Position numbers and translations under genes: made by a program. The notes under the pieces were generated by a model. The model worked only from the letters and a program-made list of their open reading frames with translations, searched no databases and had not been told where the DNA came from. This document shows positions 56,184-64,000 of a stretch of DNA of 64,000 nt, in pieces (positions within the stretch are counted from its first letter, which is position 1; every line of letters begins with the position of its first letter). The stretch is from Bacillota bacterium (GTDB taxonomy: Bacteria; Bacillota_A; Clostridia; Lachnospirales; Lachnospiraceae). The stretch covers positions 1-64,000 of the forward strand of contig JAEYMU010000042.1 in the NCBI GenBank assembly GCA_023407175.1, in the 5' to 3' direction.

Positions 56184-57164
56184 ATGAAAAAATTAGGGCA
56201 TATTATTTCATGTGTATTTTTAATCACTTCCTGTTTTTTATTGATGGCATGCAGCAAACAGGCATCCGACAGCCAGAAGGTATCGGATGATCAGCCAGCA
56301 GGAAAAGTGGTAACGGCTCCTACCGATTTTACCTTTGATGCGCAGTCGGGAGCGTTTACCTTTAGTGCAACTGATGAAAACGCAGGCTATTATTTTGTAA
56401 GAGCCTATGCGGTCACGAATGGAGCGGAAGCCTCCACCTATACGGTAAGCTCAAAACGCATCCAGGGCGGAAAAACAGGTACCTTAAGCGGTACGGTTGA
56501 TGTTTCAAGCTTTGGCTGGGGTAATTATAATGTGAAGCTTGTTACCTTTGCTGCCGCCGGCTCCGGCTATACGGCGCCGGACCCCACCGTTTTAAGCACC
56601 TCCTACGGTGTGGGAGGCATTCTAGAAAAGCCGGAGCTCATGGCTTTGGCAGACGGCAATGAAGTAGAATTGGTAATAGACTGGTATTCGCTTACCGACT
56701 GGTATGTCTATCAGTACCTGCCTTCTGTTGTCTTCAATATTTATTCCGATGAAGCCTGCACAAGTCTGGTTCAGACGGAAACGGTTGATTTAAGCACTCT
56801 TACAGTCAGCTATCATCCTACCGGAGGTATTATGTGGGGAGAGGATGCGGCAGGAGAGCATAAGTGGATTAATGACCAATATGCCTCAAAATATGACAGC
56901 TATAAATATACTTTGGAGGCAGGCACCTATTATATTACCTGCCAGGCAATATCGGGTGACGAGGCCATAGCAGCTTCTTCCAAAGTAAGTGATGTGGTGG
57001 AATTTACCTTAACCTCAGATGCGCCAACAGGAGCATACACGGCTTCCAAGACCTCCCTGTGGAAGGACCCTGAAGTTATGGGAGTTCCGTTGGCAACGGC
57101 AGGTCTCTATACGGACCGTATTGATTATGGTCCCACACAGACAACGACCTCCAAGGTGAATTAA
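56184..57164 (+). CDS. lipoprotein accompanying GH3 enzyme 1
   Basis: A 326-residue lipoprotein: signal helix with lipobox LLMAC (Cys modified), then two or more Ig/fibronectin-like beta domains (PTDFTFDAQSGAFTFSATDENA at the start). The start at 56184 follows AAAGGAG, 11 nt after the GH3 stop. Its first domain resembles the start of the lipoprotein after the second GH3 gene (NFTFNTADGSFSFDA), so the two are paralogues. It may present substrate to the enzyme or bind glycan. I do not recognise a named family. Confidence 0.75.
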   Translation: MKKLGHIISCVFLITSCFLLMACSKQASDSQKVSDDQPAGKVVTAPTDFTFDAQSGAFTFSATDENAGYYFVRAYAVTNGAEASTYTVSSKRIQGGKTGTLSGTVDVSSFGWGNYNVKLVTFAAAGSGYTAPDPTVLSTSYGVGGILEKPELMALADGNEVELVIDWYSLTDWYVYQYLPSVVFNIYSDEACTSLVQTETVDLSTLTVSYHPTGGIMWGEDAAGEHKWINDQYASKYDSYKYTLEAGTYYITCQAISGDEAIAASSKVSDVVEFTLTSDAPTGAYTASKTSLWKDPEVMGVPLATAGLYTDRIDYGPTQTTTSKVN

Positions 57165-57188
57165 AACAGTTAAGAAATGAGGTAAATT

Positions 57189-58919
57189 ATGTCAGAACAA
57201 ATCACAGGGGCTGAGATGAAGGAGATAGCACTGAAGTCCCACTCCAGGTTTTCCAGACTTCTCAATAAATATTTTCACCATATTGACAGAGGGGGCACCT
57301 TATCCAATGAGATTACCGCCGGTATCTCAATCTCCATCCTTTCCATCTGCGGTATATTTTTAAACATGCAGCTTGTTGCAAAAATGTCCGTTTCAGGCAG
57401 CTATACCGGGGCATCCTCCTCCCAGATAGCAGCAAATGGGGAGATTTATGCCAATATGTATTTTGCAGCAATGCTGATTGCTTTTATTGGAAGCCTTATG
57501 ATTGGTTTAATCGCCAGACTCCCTCTGGTTCAGGTATCCAGCCTTGGATTAAGTACCGTCCTCATATCCATGATTGGAACAGAAAAAGGATTAACCTATT
57601 ATAATCTGCTTGTGATAACCTTCTTCAGTTCCATCCTGTATGCATTGCTGGTATCTGTTCCTATGGTCAAAAAGTGGGTTTTTCAGGCAATTCCCGCGTC
57701 CGTCCGTAAAGCACTTCCGGCGTCTGTCGGTCTTTTGCTGGCCTTTGTGGCTTTACAGCTGACCGGTATCATAACGGTAGGAGGCTCCTTGGTTTCCGTC
57801 TATGGTGCCGGCTCGCAGCTGGATTATGTAGGTGATACGGTCAGTCTGGCGAATCTGGTCAGCTTTGGAAAGTTTTCTTATTCTACGGATAAGTTTCATC
57901 CTTTACTTTTGATCAGTGCCCTTGCCGTTATTATTACTTTTATATGTTATCTGATCTATAAGAGATTTTCAAAATATCCTTATTTCTTTTCTCTGCTAAC
58001 CGGTACAGGCTTCTTCCTTGTGTTTAGTATTTCCGGAGTAGCAGTCAATTGGAATAACTTCCATTTTTCCTTTGATTCTCTGTGGGGCAGGATTTGGATG
58101 ATAGGAGGAGAGGATGCCATGCAGGCCCATATTTCCAGGATACTTGATAATTTATCTGTTGGAAAAATCTTCTCCGAGGGTATGGATTTCAGTGCTTATA
58201 CGGCAAACGGCGGCAGTGTAGTTATGCTGTTTACCGCAGGGTTGCTTACCTTTCTATTCATGAGCATGTACGATGCACAGGCTGCACTCAGTGTGACCGC
58301 TGCAAGCAGCCGGGCATTCGATGCTAATAATCAAAAGGATCTGCAGCGGGCTCTGATGTGCAATGCGGGGATCAATATAGTTGCCCCCTTGCTTGGAGCA
58401 GCTCCCGTTGCAATCGGAAAGGAATCCTATGCAGGGACTGAGGATGGCGCCAAGTCCGGTCTGGCTTCTGTTTCGGCATCCGTTCTATTCTTTATCTCTA
58501 TGTTTGTATGGCTTATTCCTGCGGTTTTTGCCACGGCGTGTTCCTATGACATCGCATTCAATATGTATGGACATTATGGTACGGTCATGCAGCTGCTGAC
58601 GGAATGCAGCTTTGGAGTAGCAGATGCGGTCATGGTGATTCTGGGATTGTCCATGATTAAGCACAGTATAGGAATAGAAGGGAAGGATTATGCCGAATAT
58701 GTGCCTTTTATCGTGACGATTGCCGGTACCTTCTTCCTGTCCAGCCTTGCATATGGGGTGGCTCTGGGAACAGTTGCATTTATTATAATCCAGCTGACTA
58801 AAATTAAAAAAGCGGTGAAGGGGAAGATGCCTGAGGCTCTGACCGAAATAGGCATTCCTACCGCTGTTATGGGCTTGCTTTCTGCTGTTCTGCTGATATC
58901 TGCAGCCCTTTTGATCTGA
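57189..58919 (+). CDS. NCS2-type permease (AzgA/xanthine-uracil superfamily)
   Basis: 576 residues and about 12-13 hydrophobic helices. IPASVRKALPASVGLLLAFVALQLTGII matches the NCS2 pattern of the purine permeases PbuG/AzgA (conserved R-K-A, G-G-L/F-A-F). The family usually moves guanine, hypoxanthine, xanthine or uracil with protons, but helix-1 and -8 substrate residues were not checkable here. It sits between two secreted GH3 modules, an unusual place, so the substrate may be an aglycone released by them. Confidence 0.72.
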   Translation: MSEQITGAEMKEIALKSHSRFSRLLNKYFHHIDRGGTLSNEITAGISISILSICGIFLNMQLVAKMSVSGSYTGASSSQIAANGEIYANMYFAAMLIAFIGSLMIGLIARLPLVQVSSLGLSTVLISMIGTEKGLTYYNLLVITFFSSILYALLVSVPMVKKWVFQAIPASVRKALPASVGLLLAFVALQLTGIITVGGSLVSVYGAGSQLDYVGDTVSLANLVSFGKFSYSTDKFHPLLLISALAVIITFICYLIYKRFSKYPYFFSLLTGTGFFLVFSISGVAVNWNNFHFSFDSLWGRIWMIGGEDAMQAHISRILDNLSVGKIFSEGMDFSAYTANGGSVVMLFTAGLLTFLFMSMYDAQAALSVTAASSRAFDANNQKDLQRALMCNAGINIVAPLLGAAPVAIGKESYAGTEDGAKSGLASVSASVLFFISMFVWLIPAVFATACSYDIAFNMYGHYGTVMQLLTECSFGVADAVMVILGLSMIKHSIGIEGKDYAEYVPFIVTIAGTFFLSSLAYGVALGTVAFIIIQLTKIKKAVKGKMPEALTEIGIPTAVMGLLSAVLLISAALLI

Positions 58920-58987
58920 TAGGTAGGAATGGGGAAAGGACATATGATATATGGCATTCCCGGTAAATGTCTATAGATAAAGACGAA

Positions 58988-59040
58988 AATAACAAGTAAT
59001 CCAGAAGGAAACAACAATTGGATTACTTGTTATTTTTTTT
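58988..59040 (+). terminator. terminator ending GH3 module 1
   Basis: AATAACAAGTAATCCA (58988-59003) with TGGATTACTTGTTATT (59019-59034), 16-bp perfect stem, followed by eight T residues. Confidence 0.92.
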
Positions 59041-59164
59041 GACTAAATCAGTCTATAGAAAGAAAAATCAAACCCATAACCAGTTTCTTGTTTGATGACT
59101 TGATATGTGCAATACAACCAATAAAGCTGTAGAAAGCATATGTATTTTAAACAAAAGATACAGA

Positions 59165-59231
59165 TTATGCTTTGAAATTAGCAGTTTATGCTAAAAACAT
59201 GCACAAAAAAAATAATATGCTAAGATACAAT
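59165..59231 (+). promoter_or_regulatory. promoter of GH3 module 2 with tandem TTATGC boxes
   Basis: TTATGC at 59165-59170 and 59186-59191 (21 bp apart), ATGCACAAAAAA at about 59199, and TACAAT (59226-59231) as -10. It matches the region at 52731-52798 along ~75 nt, including the distance from boxes to -10 and the TTGTTCA after it. Strong evidence that one regulator controls both modules. The remainder of the 450-nt gap (58920-59369) has a terminator and two GGAGG tracts, but no gene. Confidence 0.72.
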
Positions 59232-59369
59232 TGTTCATTTTTAAAGGAGGAAAAAAGCTTCATCATCCTTCTTTTGCTATGAAAGGAGGCTTGGTCGGAT
59301 TGGAAGCGGTAAGGTAAATGTAATATCAGAAGCTATGAAAAAAGGTAAAGAGGAATTAGAAGGAGGGAA

Positions 59370-62300
59370 ATGATTATTATGACAGTAAAAAAATCCAAAA
59401 AGGGCAAGATCGGTATGAGTGTGATTGCGGTTTTTGTCCTGATTGCGATTGTATTTAACGGTGTCATGGTGACTAGCTACGATACGATAGCGGCAACGAA
59501 CGGCAAGATTACCATGAAAAATGTCGACCGTGCTTATACGCTGGCCGAGGGTACACAAGTGTGTACCGATCTGGAAAGTGAGGGTGCTACCCTGCTTTAT
59601 AATAAAGACAACATACTGCCGTTGAATGGCAGCAAAGTTACCATTCTTGGCGCTTGCTCCCATAACTATGTGCAGGGAGGCACAGGTTCGGCAGGCGGCC
59701 GTGATGATTCGAATACGGCGATGATGGATAAGGCTTTTGCCAATGCCGGCATCGATTACAACAAGGAGGCGTGGACCTGGCTTGACAATGCACTTGGCAA
59801 TGGTTCGGATATACATAATGGCAGCGTGAATGCAGAATATCTCGCTGCGGATGATCCTGCCGCAAGCTATAGCTGGACTTCCTACCAGCAAATTCATGAA
59901 TTCAGCATCCAAACATACGAAAAATTTGTTACAGAGGACTTAATCGGTGATTATAGTGATGTTGCAATTGTTACGTTTTCCCGTTCGGGTGCGGAAGGTG
60001 CATCCCCCTCTCTGGACTATGACGGAAACCTTGATACGACCACAGGGCGTACCTATCTGGAGCTTGACGACAATGAAAAGGCCCTGCTGGCATTTTGCAA
60101 GGAGCATTTTAAATCCACTGTCGTGCTTGTTAATTCCGCCGTACCGATAGAATGCGGCTTTGTCAATAATTCGGCGTATAATGTGGGTGCCGTTCTCTGG
60201 ATTGGTCATCCGGGTGAAGCCGGTATGTACGGTGTAGCAAATATTCTCAGCGGAAAGACAAATCCTTCCGGCCAAGTGGTTGATACCTGGACCTATGATA
60301 TGTCCACAAACCCTACATACTATTCGGCTGACGACCAGACTTATTCCAATATCACGCTGAATTCAAAAAACAAGTACTATGAGTATAATGAAGGCATTTA
60401 TGTGGGTTATCGTTACTATGAAACAGCAGATGCATCAGGCTATTTTGATAGTACTGAGTTTGGCAGTATCAAGTTCAAGGGCAACCTGTCAGAAGGCAAG
60501 TACTATTCGGAATTGAATGCGAACGGTACCTATGAAGAACAGAAGGCAGCTGGTCCTATGGCCACCTATTCCGGCTATGAAGAGGTCGTTCAGTTCCCCT
60601 TCGGCTATGGACTGTCTTACACGACCTTCACACAGAAAATTAAGAGTGAGGATGTTACACTGGAGGCACACGGTCAGAATTCTGTGACTGTTACTGTAAA
60701 GAATACAGGCAGTGTTGCAGGTAAAAGCGTTGTTCAGCTTTATATGCAAGCGCCCTATAACCAGGATAGCTCCCTTGGCGTCTCCGGCGTTGGTCTTGAA
60801 AAGGCGCAGGTAGTGCTGATTGGCTTTGCCAAGACAGATATGCTGGAGCCGGGAAAATCACAGGACGTTACAATTGAGTTTTCCACCGATGATCTGGCAA
60901 GCTTTGATGAATTTGGTCAGGGCTGCTATGTGCTTGAAAAGGGTGATTATACGTTCCATGTATCTCCAAATGCTCATGGCTGGGCCAAGGAAGAAGCATA
61001 TGGCAGTGACTACGACAGCCTGACCGTTTCTCTTGACGAAACGACTGTGTATAACGACAAAGATGCTGGAGCACGTGTTGGAACCATGAATGGAGTGACT
61101 GTTACGGAAGGAACGACAGCCGTAAATGCCATGAATGATATCACTGCGGGAGATGGTGCCATGCTGGTCAACAGCGGAGCATCCGGTACCTATACTCTGG
61201 GATATCTGTCAAGAAGTAACTTCTATACAGGTATGGTAGAGATCATGTCCTATCAGTCCGATGATTATACAGGTGTTTATAGCGGCAATGGCTATGTATG
61301 GTCCGCCGACGGTAAAGGCACGACCCCGGTTGTGACCGGGGATGTGGCGGGACAGCGGAAGGCGGCAGATATTGTTCAGGAGGCGATTGAAACAACGCCT
61401 AAGAGCCTTGAGGATTCAAGCGGTGTTTCAGAGGGTATGACATATAATTATGGAAGCATCCTGGCCAACGGCATATCCTTTGGTGACGGCAATACCTCCA
61501 AGACGCTGTATGGCTATGGCAACGATACCTATATTAATATGAAGTATACCAAAGATGGTTTGCTGCAATCCGATGATAGCTATCTCAAGGCATTAAGCGG
61601 CATTGACATCACTTGGAGTGCAGCCTATTATGTAGCTCTTGATTCCAACGGAGAAACCGTTAAGGATACGGATGGCTATGTCAAGATTTATGATACAGAG
61701 GCGGATGCCAATGCCGAGGGCACCGCAACCAAATTGCAGTGTGAACACCTGTCCGGTGTTCCTGCCGCTGATTATGAACGTTGGGATAAGCTGACGAACG
61801 AGCTTACCTTCAAGGAAGCAGATGATTTAATGGGAGAAAACGGTTGGCATACCTATGGGGCTGACTCAGTTGGCAAAAAGTTCGGTCTTGCGGTTGACGG
61901 ACCCGGCGAAGCCGGCAATGCACAGAATGCAGACTGTACCTGGTGGCCTTGTGCGGTTATCATTGCTGCCACATGGAATACGGAACTTGCCGAGGCGGAA
62001 GGCGTGGCTTACGGGCATCAGGATCTTTTGAATAATACCCCAAGCTGCTATGCACCGGCTATGAATACCCACAGAACTCCATTTGGCGGACGTGATTTCG
62101 AATACTACTCGGAAGACGGCTTTATTGCAGGTGTTATTGGCGGTCATGTTGTACAGGGCTTGCAGTCTACCGGTATGCATGTATTTATCAAGCATTTTGC
62201 TTTAAATGATTCCGATACAAACCGCGGAGGTGTTAATACCTGGGCAGACGAAATGTCCATTCGTGAGATCTATGCGAAGCCCTATGAAATCAGCACCAAG

Positions 62301-62774
62301 TATTTTGATGCAGATGGTATTATGGGTTCACTGAACAGCATGGGTATGGCCTGGTCCCATTCAGGCTTTTATATCACCATGGCCCGTGAAGAATGGGGCT
62401 GGAATGGTTTTCTGATTACCGACGGTGACGGTTCCTCCAGCGATGTTTATAACAACTATTCCTTCTGGACTCTGGGTACCCAGGGAGGGATTCTGGGCAG
62501 CGGCGATCTGTCAGCCAACACGGCTTATGCCTCCATTGGTACGGACGGTTCAGGTGCCACGAATTATATTAACTATACACTCCATAATATTGCACGGAAT
62601 GCACTATATCAATACAGCCACAATATCGATAAGCTGAATGCCGTTACGACGGTTACTCCAAACACAGCACTGCCTATGATTATTATCATTGTCGGTGATG
62701 CTATCCTCCTGCTCGGCATTTTGATCGTATTGTTCGCAGTGGCGCTGCCCGGCATGAAGAAGAAAAAAGCATAA
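59370..62774 (+). CDS. membrane-anchored, circularly permuted GH3 glycosidase 2
   Basis: A 1134-residue paralogue of the first GH3 enzyme with the same order: N-terminal helix (IGMSVIAVFVLIAIVFNGVMV), GH3 C-domain (ATLLYNKDNILPLNGSK, GGTGSAGG), fibronectin-like domain, a longer insertion (about residues 590-800), barrel domain (VDGPGEAGN, HRTPFGGRDFEYYSEDG, FLITDGDG with Asp1018 as expected nucleophile) and a C-terminal helix with a Lys-rich tail. Start at 59370 or the Met 9 nt later. The different insert suggests different specificity from its partner. Confidence 0.85.
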   Translation: MIIMTVKKSKKGKIGMSVIAVFVLIAIVFNGVMVTSYDTIAATNGKITMKNVDRAYTLAEGTQVCTDLESEGATLLYNKDNILPLNGSKVTILGACSHNYVQGGTGSAGGRDDSNTAMMDKAFANAGIDYNKEAWTWLDNALGNGSDIHNGSVNAEYLAADDPAASYSWTSYQQIHEFSIQTYEKFVTEDLIGDYSDVAIVTFSRSGAEGASPSLDYDGNLDTTTGRTYLELDDNEKALLAFCKEHFKSTVVLVNSAVPIECGFVNNSAYNVGAVLWIGHPGEAGMYGVANILSGKTNPSGQVVDTWTYDMSTNPTYYSADDQTYSNITLNSKNKYYEYNEGIYVGYRYYETADASGYFDSTEFGSIKFKGNLSEGKYYSELNANGTYEEQKAAGPMATYSGYEEVVQFPFGYGLSYTTFTQKIKSEDVTLEAHGQNSVTVTVKNTGSVAGKSVVQLYMQAPYNQDSSLGVSGVGLEKAQVVLIGFAKTDMLEPGKSQDVTIEFSTDDLASFDEFGQGCYVLEKGDYTFHVSPNAHGWAKEEAYGSDYDSLTVSLDETTVYNDKDAGARVGTMNGVTVTEGTTAVNAMNDITAGDGAMLVNSGASGTYTLGYLSRSNFYTGMVEIMSYQSDDYTGVYSGNGYVWSADGKGTTPVVTGDVAGQRKAADIVQEAIETTPKSLEDSSGVSEGMTYNYGSILANGISFGDGNTSKTLYGYGNDTYINMKYTKDGLLQSDDSYLKALSGIDITWSAAYYVALDSNGETVKDTDGYVKIYDTEADANAEGTATKLQCEHLSGVPAADYERWDKLTNELTFKEADDLMGENGWHTYGADSVGKKFGLAVDGPGEAGNAQNADCTWWPCAVIIAATWNTELAEAEGVAYGHQDLLNNTPSCYAPAMNTHRTPFGGRDFEYYSEDGFIAGVIGGHVVQGLQSTGMHVFIKHFALNDSDTNRGGVNTWADEMSIREIYAKPYEISTKYFDADGIMGSLNSMGMAWSHSGFYITMAREEWGWNGFLITDGDGSSSDVYNNYSFWTLGTQGGILGSGDLSANTAYASIGTDGSGATNYINYTLHNIARNALYQYSHNIDKLNAVTTVTPNTALPMIIIIVGDAILLLGILIVLFAVALPGMKKKKA

Positions 62775-62786
62775 TTTTAACCTCGA

Positions 62787-62816
62787 TTTACCGGGAGCAA
62801 TCCCGCTCCCGGTAAA
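62787..62816. repeat. GC-rich hairpin between GH3 enzyme 2 and its lipoprotein gene
   Basis: TTTACCGGGAGC, 6-nt loop AATCCC, GCTCCCGGTAAA (62787-62798 and 62805-62816). There is no long T-run, so it may lower downstream expression or protect the mRNA, rather than end it fully. Confidence 0.7.
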
Positions 62817-62849
62817 ATCTGATTATCATGATCAAGGAGAAATGATAAT

Positions 62850-64000
62850 ATGAAAAAAATTAATAAAGTTATGTGCTGTGCTGCAGCTCTTGCTATATGC
62901 ATCGGGACAATGTCCGGATTGACTGCCTGCAGTAATGGCAGCAGCAGTACTGCACCTGCCAATTTTACTTTTAATACAGCGGATGGGTCGTTTTCCTTCG
63001 ATGCTGTCCCCAATGCCGAAACCTATCTGGTCGGTGTCAGCAAGGTTTTGAATGATACCACAGGAAAGGCACTGCAGAATGTAAATGGTGCCGTTGAGAC
63101 TACCAAAGCAGACGGAAGCACCTGCTATATCTGGTCTGAACAATCAGGCTCCAGTGCCGGACTTGCTGATAACGATAACGACGGTAAGGTAACAGGTACG
63201 GTCGTATTCCGTGAATATTCCTCCTCAGCAACGACAGTTGGGGATGTTCTTTCTATGGATAAACTGCCGCTTGGTCATTATATCGTACAGGCGATGGCTG
63301 CCTCCAACGATAAGCTTCCCAATCCAGAGCCTGCGATGTCGGAGTTTGTAATGTGCGGAACGCTGGCAATGCCTTCCGGCTTTACAGCCCAGGTTAACAG
63401 TGAGGGCTATATGGAGATTACCGCACCGAGCAGCTACTATCTGAACTGCCTTACTGTGACGGGCATGCCGGAAAAGATGGTATTTGAGATTATGGACGGA
63501 ACCACAAGTGTTGAGACGATTACTATGGATGATTTCTCCTATACCAATACAGTGAATGGTCCGAATAAGGCATATACCTTCACGAACAATACGGTAACCG
63601 GCACGACTAAGCTGGATACAGGTAAGGAATACACGGTAACGGTTACAGCCGCAGGTGACGGCGATCAGATTAAGGATGCTTCTGCACCTGCATATATGGC
63701 CACGGCAACAGCCGCAGCAGAGTTCGCCACCACATATGATACTTCTGCTTCCGGAATCTGCGGTGATTATAGCATTGCCGTAACCATTGGCCTTGATGCT
63801 GACGGTAATAATATTTACGAGCTGACTGCTTCCGTTAATAATATCACGATTCTTCGTGAGAGCGGAATTTATAATACCCAAGGAGTCATTGAAACGCTGG
63901 ATGATTTGAACACCTATGCAGAGGGTATCACGCTTAGCTTTACAACGATGAAATCGGATGCCGGTTCCGCTATTCTTGACGGCAAGACACTTACCGTTAC
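62850..64000 (+). CDS. lipoprotein accompanying GH3 enzyme 2 (3' end outside window)
   Basis: The reading frame is open from ATG 62850 (AAGGAGA upstream) to the right edge, at least 383 codons, with no stop. Signal helix with lipobox LTAC at about residues 24-27, then beta-rich domains; NFTFNTADGSFSFDA matches the start of the first lipoprotein after its own lipobox. It has many Thr, Ser, Ala and Asp residues, typical of surface proteins. It is probably longer than its paralogue. Function likely similar, i.e. a partner of GH3 enzyme 2. Confidence 0.75.
   Translation, partial: MKKINKVMCCAAALAICIGTMSGLTACSNGSSSTAPANFTFNTADGSFSFDAVPNAETYLVGVSKVLNDTTGKALQNVNGAVETTKADGSTCYIWSEQSGSSAGLADNDNDGKVTGTVVFREYSSSATTVGDVLSMDKLPLGHYIVQAMAASNDKLPNPEPAMSEFVMCGTLAMPSGFTAQVNSEGYMEITAPSSYYLNCLTVTGMPEKMVFEIMDGTTSVETITMDDFSYTNTVNGPNKAYTFTNNTVTGTTKLDTGKEYTVTVTAAGDGDQIKDASAPAYMATATAAAEFATTYDTSASGICGDYSIAVTIGLDADGNNIYELTASVNNITILRESGIYNTQGVIETLDDLNTYAEGITLSFTTMKSDAGSAILDGKTLTV

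Noticed and set aside
59277..59912. 211-codon minus-strand frame over the start of GH3 gene 2
   Set aside because: Antisense shadow; it covers the ribosome binding site and signal-anchor of the true gene.
63225..63881. 218-codon open frame on the minus strand
   Set aside because: It lies opposite a continuous lipoprotein frame that has a start, lipobox and paralogue; Ile/Cys/Arg-rich shadow.
1..64000. CRISPR array or transposase gene
   Set aside because: No regularly spaced repeats and no transposase or cas-like frame were seen in either strand.

Overview
The window reads as the chromosome of a low-GC, anaerobic, endospore-forming Firmicute, most likely a Lachnospiraceae-type clostridium. 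The reasons are the sporulation genes (gpr, spoIIP, a spore photoproduct lyase homologue), AGGAGG-type ribosome binding sites, circularly permuted GH3 glycosidases, an agr-type quorum-sensing locus, and the block rpsT-gpr-spoIIP-lepA-hemW. Assignments rest on motifs read from the sequence and family knowledge; no database search was possible.

Layout. 1-2.6 kb: 3' part of argS, an LCP-family cell-wall ligase and tRNA-Ala(GGC). 2.65-8.3 kb: an AT-rich accessory stretch with a P-loop protein of unknown role, an S51 peptidase, a 5'-truncated ORF, an ArsR regulator with a nitroreductase, a broken ABC-2 permease and an SPL-like radical SAM gene. 8.4-21.8 kb: a compact, probably quorum-controlled specialised-metabolite locus. 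It encodes an FkbH-carrier protein fusion, a glycosyltransferase-condensation-domain fusion, a three-gene ABC exporter, a DNPH1/MilB-like nucleotide N-hydrolase, a thymidylate-synthase-family nucleotide hydroxymethylase and an alpha/beta hydrolase, followed by an agr locus (regulator, kinase, AgrB, AgrD). 21.8-34.4 kb: TetR, a MacB/FtsX-type ABC pair, MarR with a heterodimeric ABC exporter, MFS, M20 peptidase and pirin. 34.5-36.8 kb: an endolysin, a TcdR/UviA-like sigma factor and a TcdE/UviB-like holin. The endolysin and sigma genes share the promoter motif TTTACA-N16-CTCTTT. 36.8-42.8 kb: GNAT, a large exported SLH-type protein, and a divergent aminotransferase/MocR pair. 42.9-49.4 kb: core genes. 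49.5-64 kb: a sorting-signal surface protein, a LytTR two-component system and two successive modules, each made of a tandem TTATGC box promoter, a membrane-anchored permuted GH3 enzyme and a lipoprotein, with an NCS2-type permease between them.

How the parts may work together. Three regulatory circuits can be seen in the DNA. First, an agr-type regulator probably acts on the metabolite operon through two TTTGTGCT direct repeats spaced exactly 21 bp, upstream of a TTGACG-N16-TATTAT promoter. Second, the second LytTR system probably controls both GH3 modules through TTATGC repeats also spaced 21 bp. Third, the group-5-like sigma factor probably drives itself and the endolysin, as in clostridial toxin/bacteriocin release loci, although no toxin gene lies in this window.

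The most novel candidate is the 8.4-21.8 kb locus. Its enzymes suggest a small molecule built from a glyceryl-type carrier-bound unit, a sugar and a hydroxymethylated pyrimidine, secreted at high cell density. That chemistry is inference; the gene identities are much firmer.
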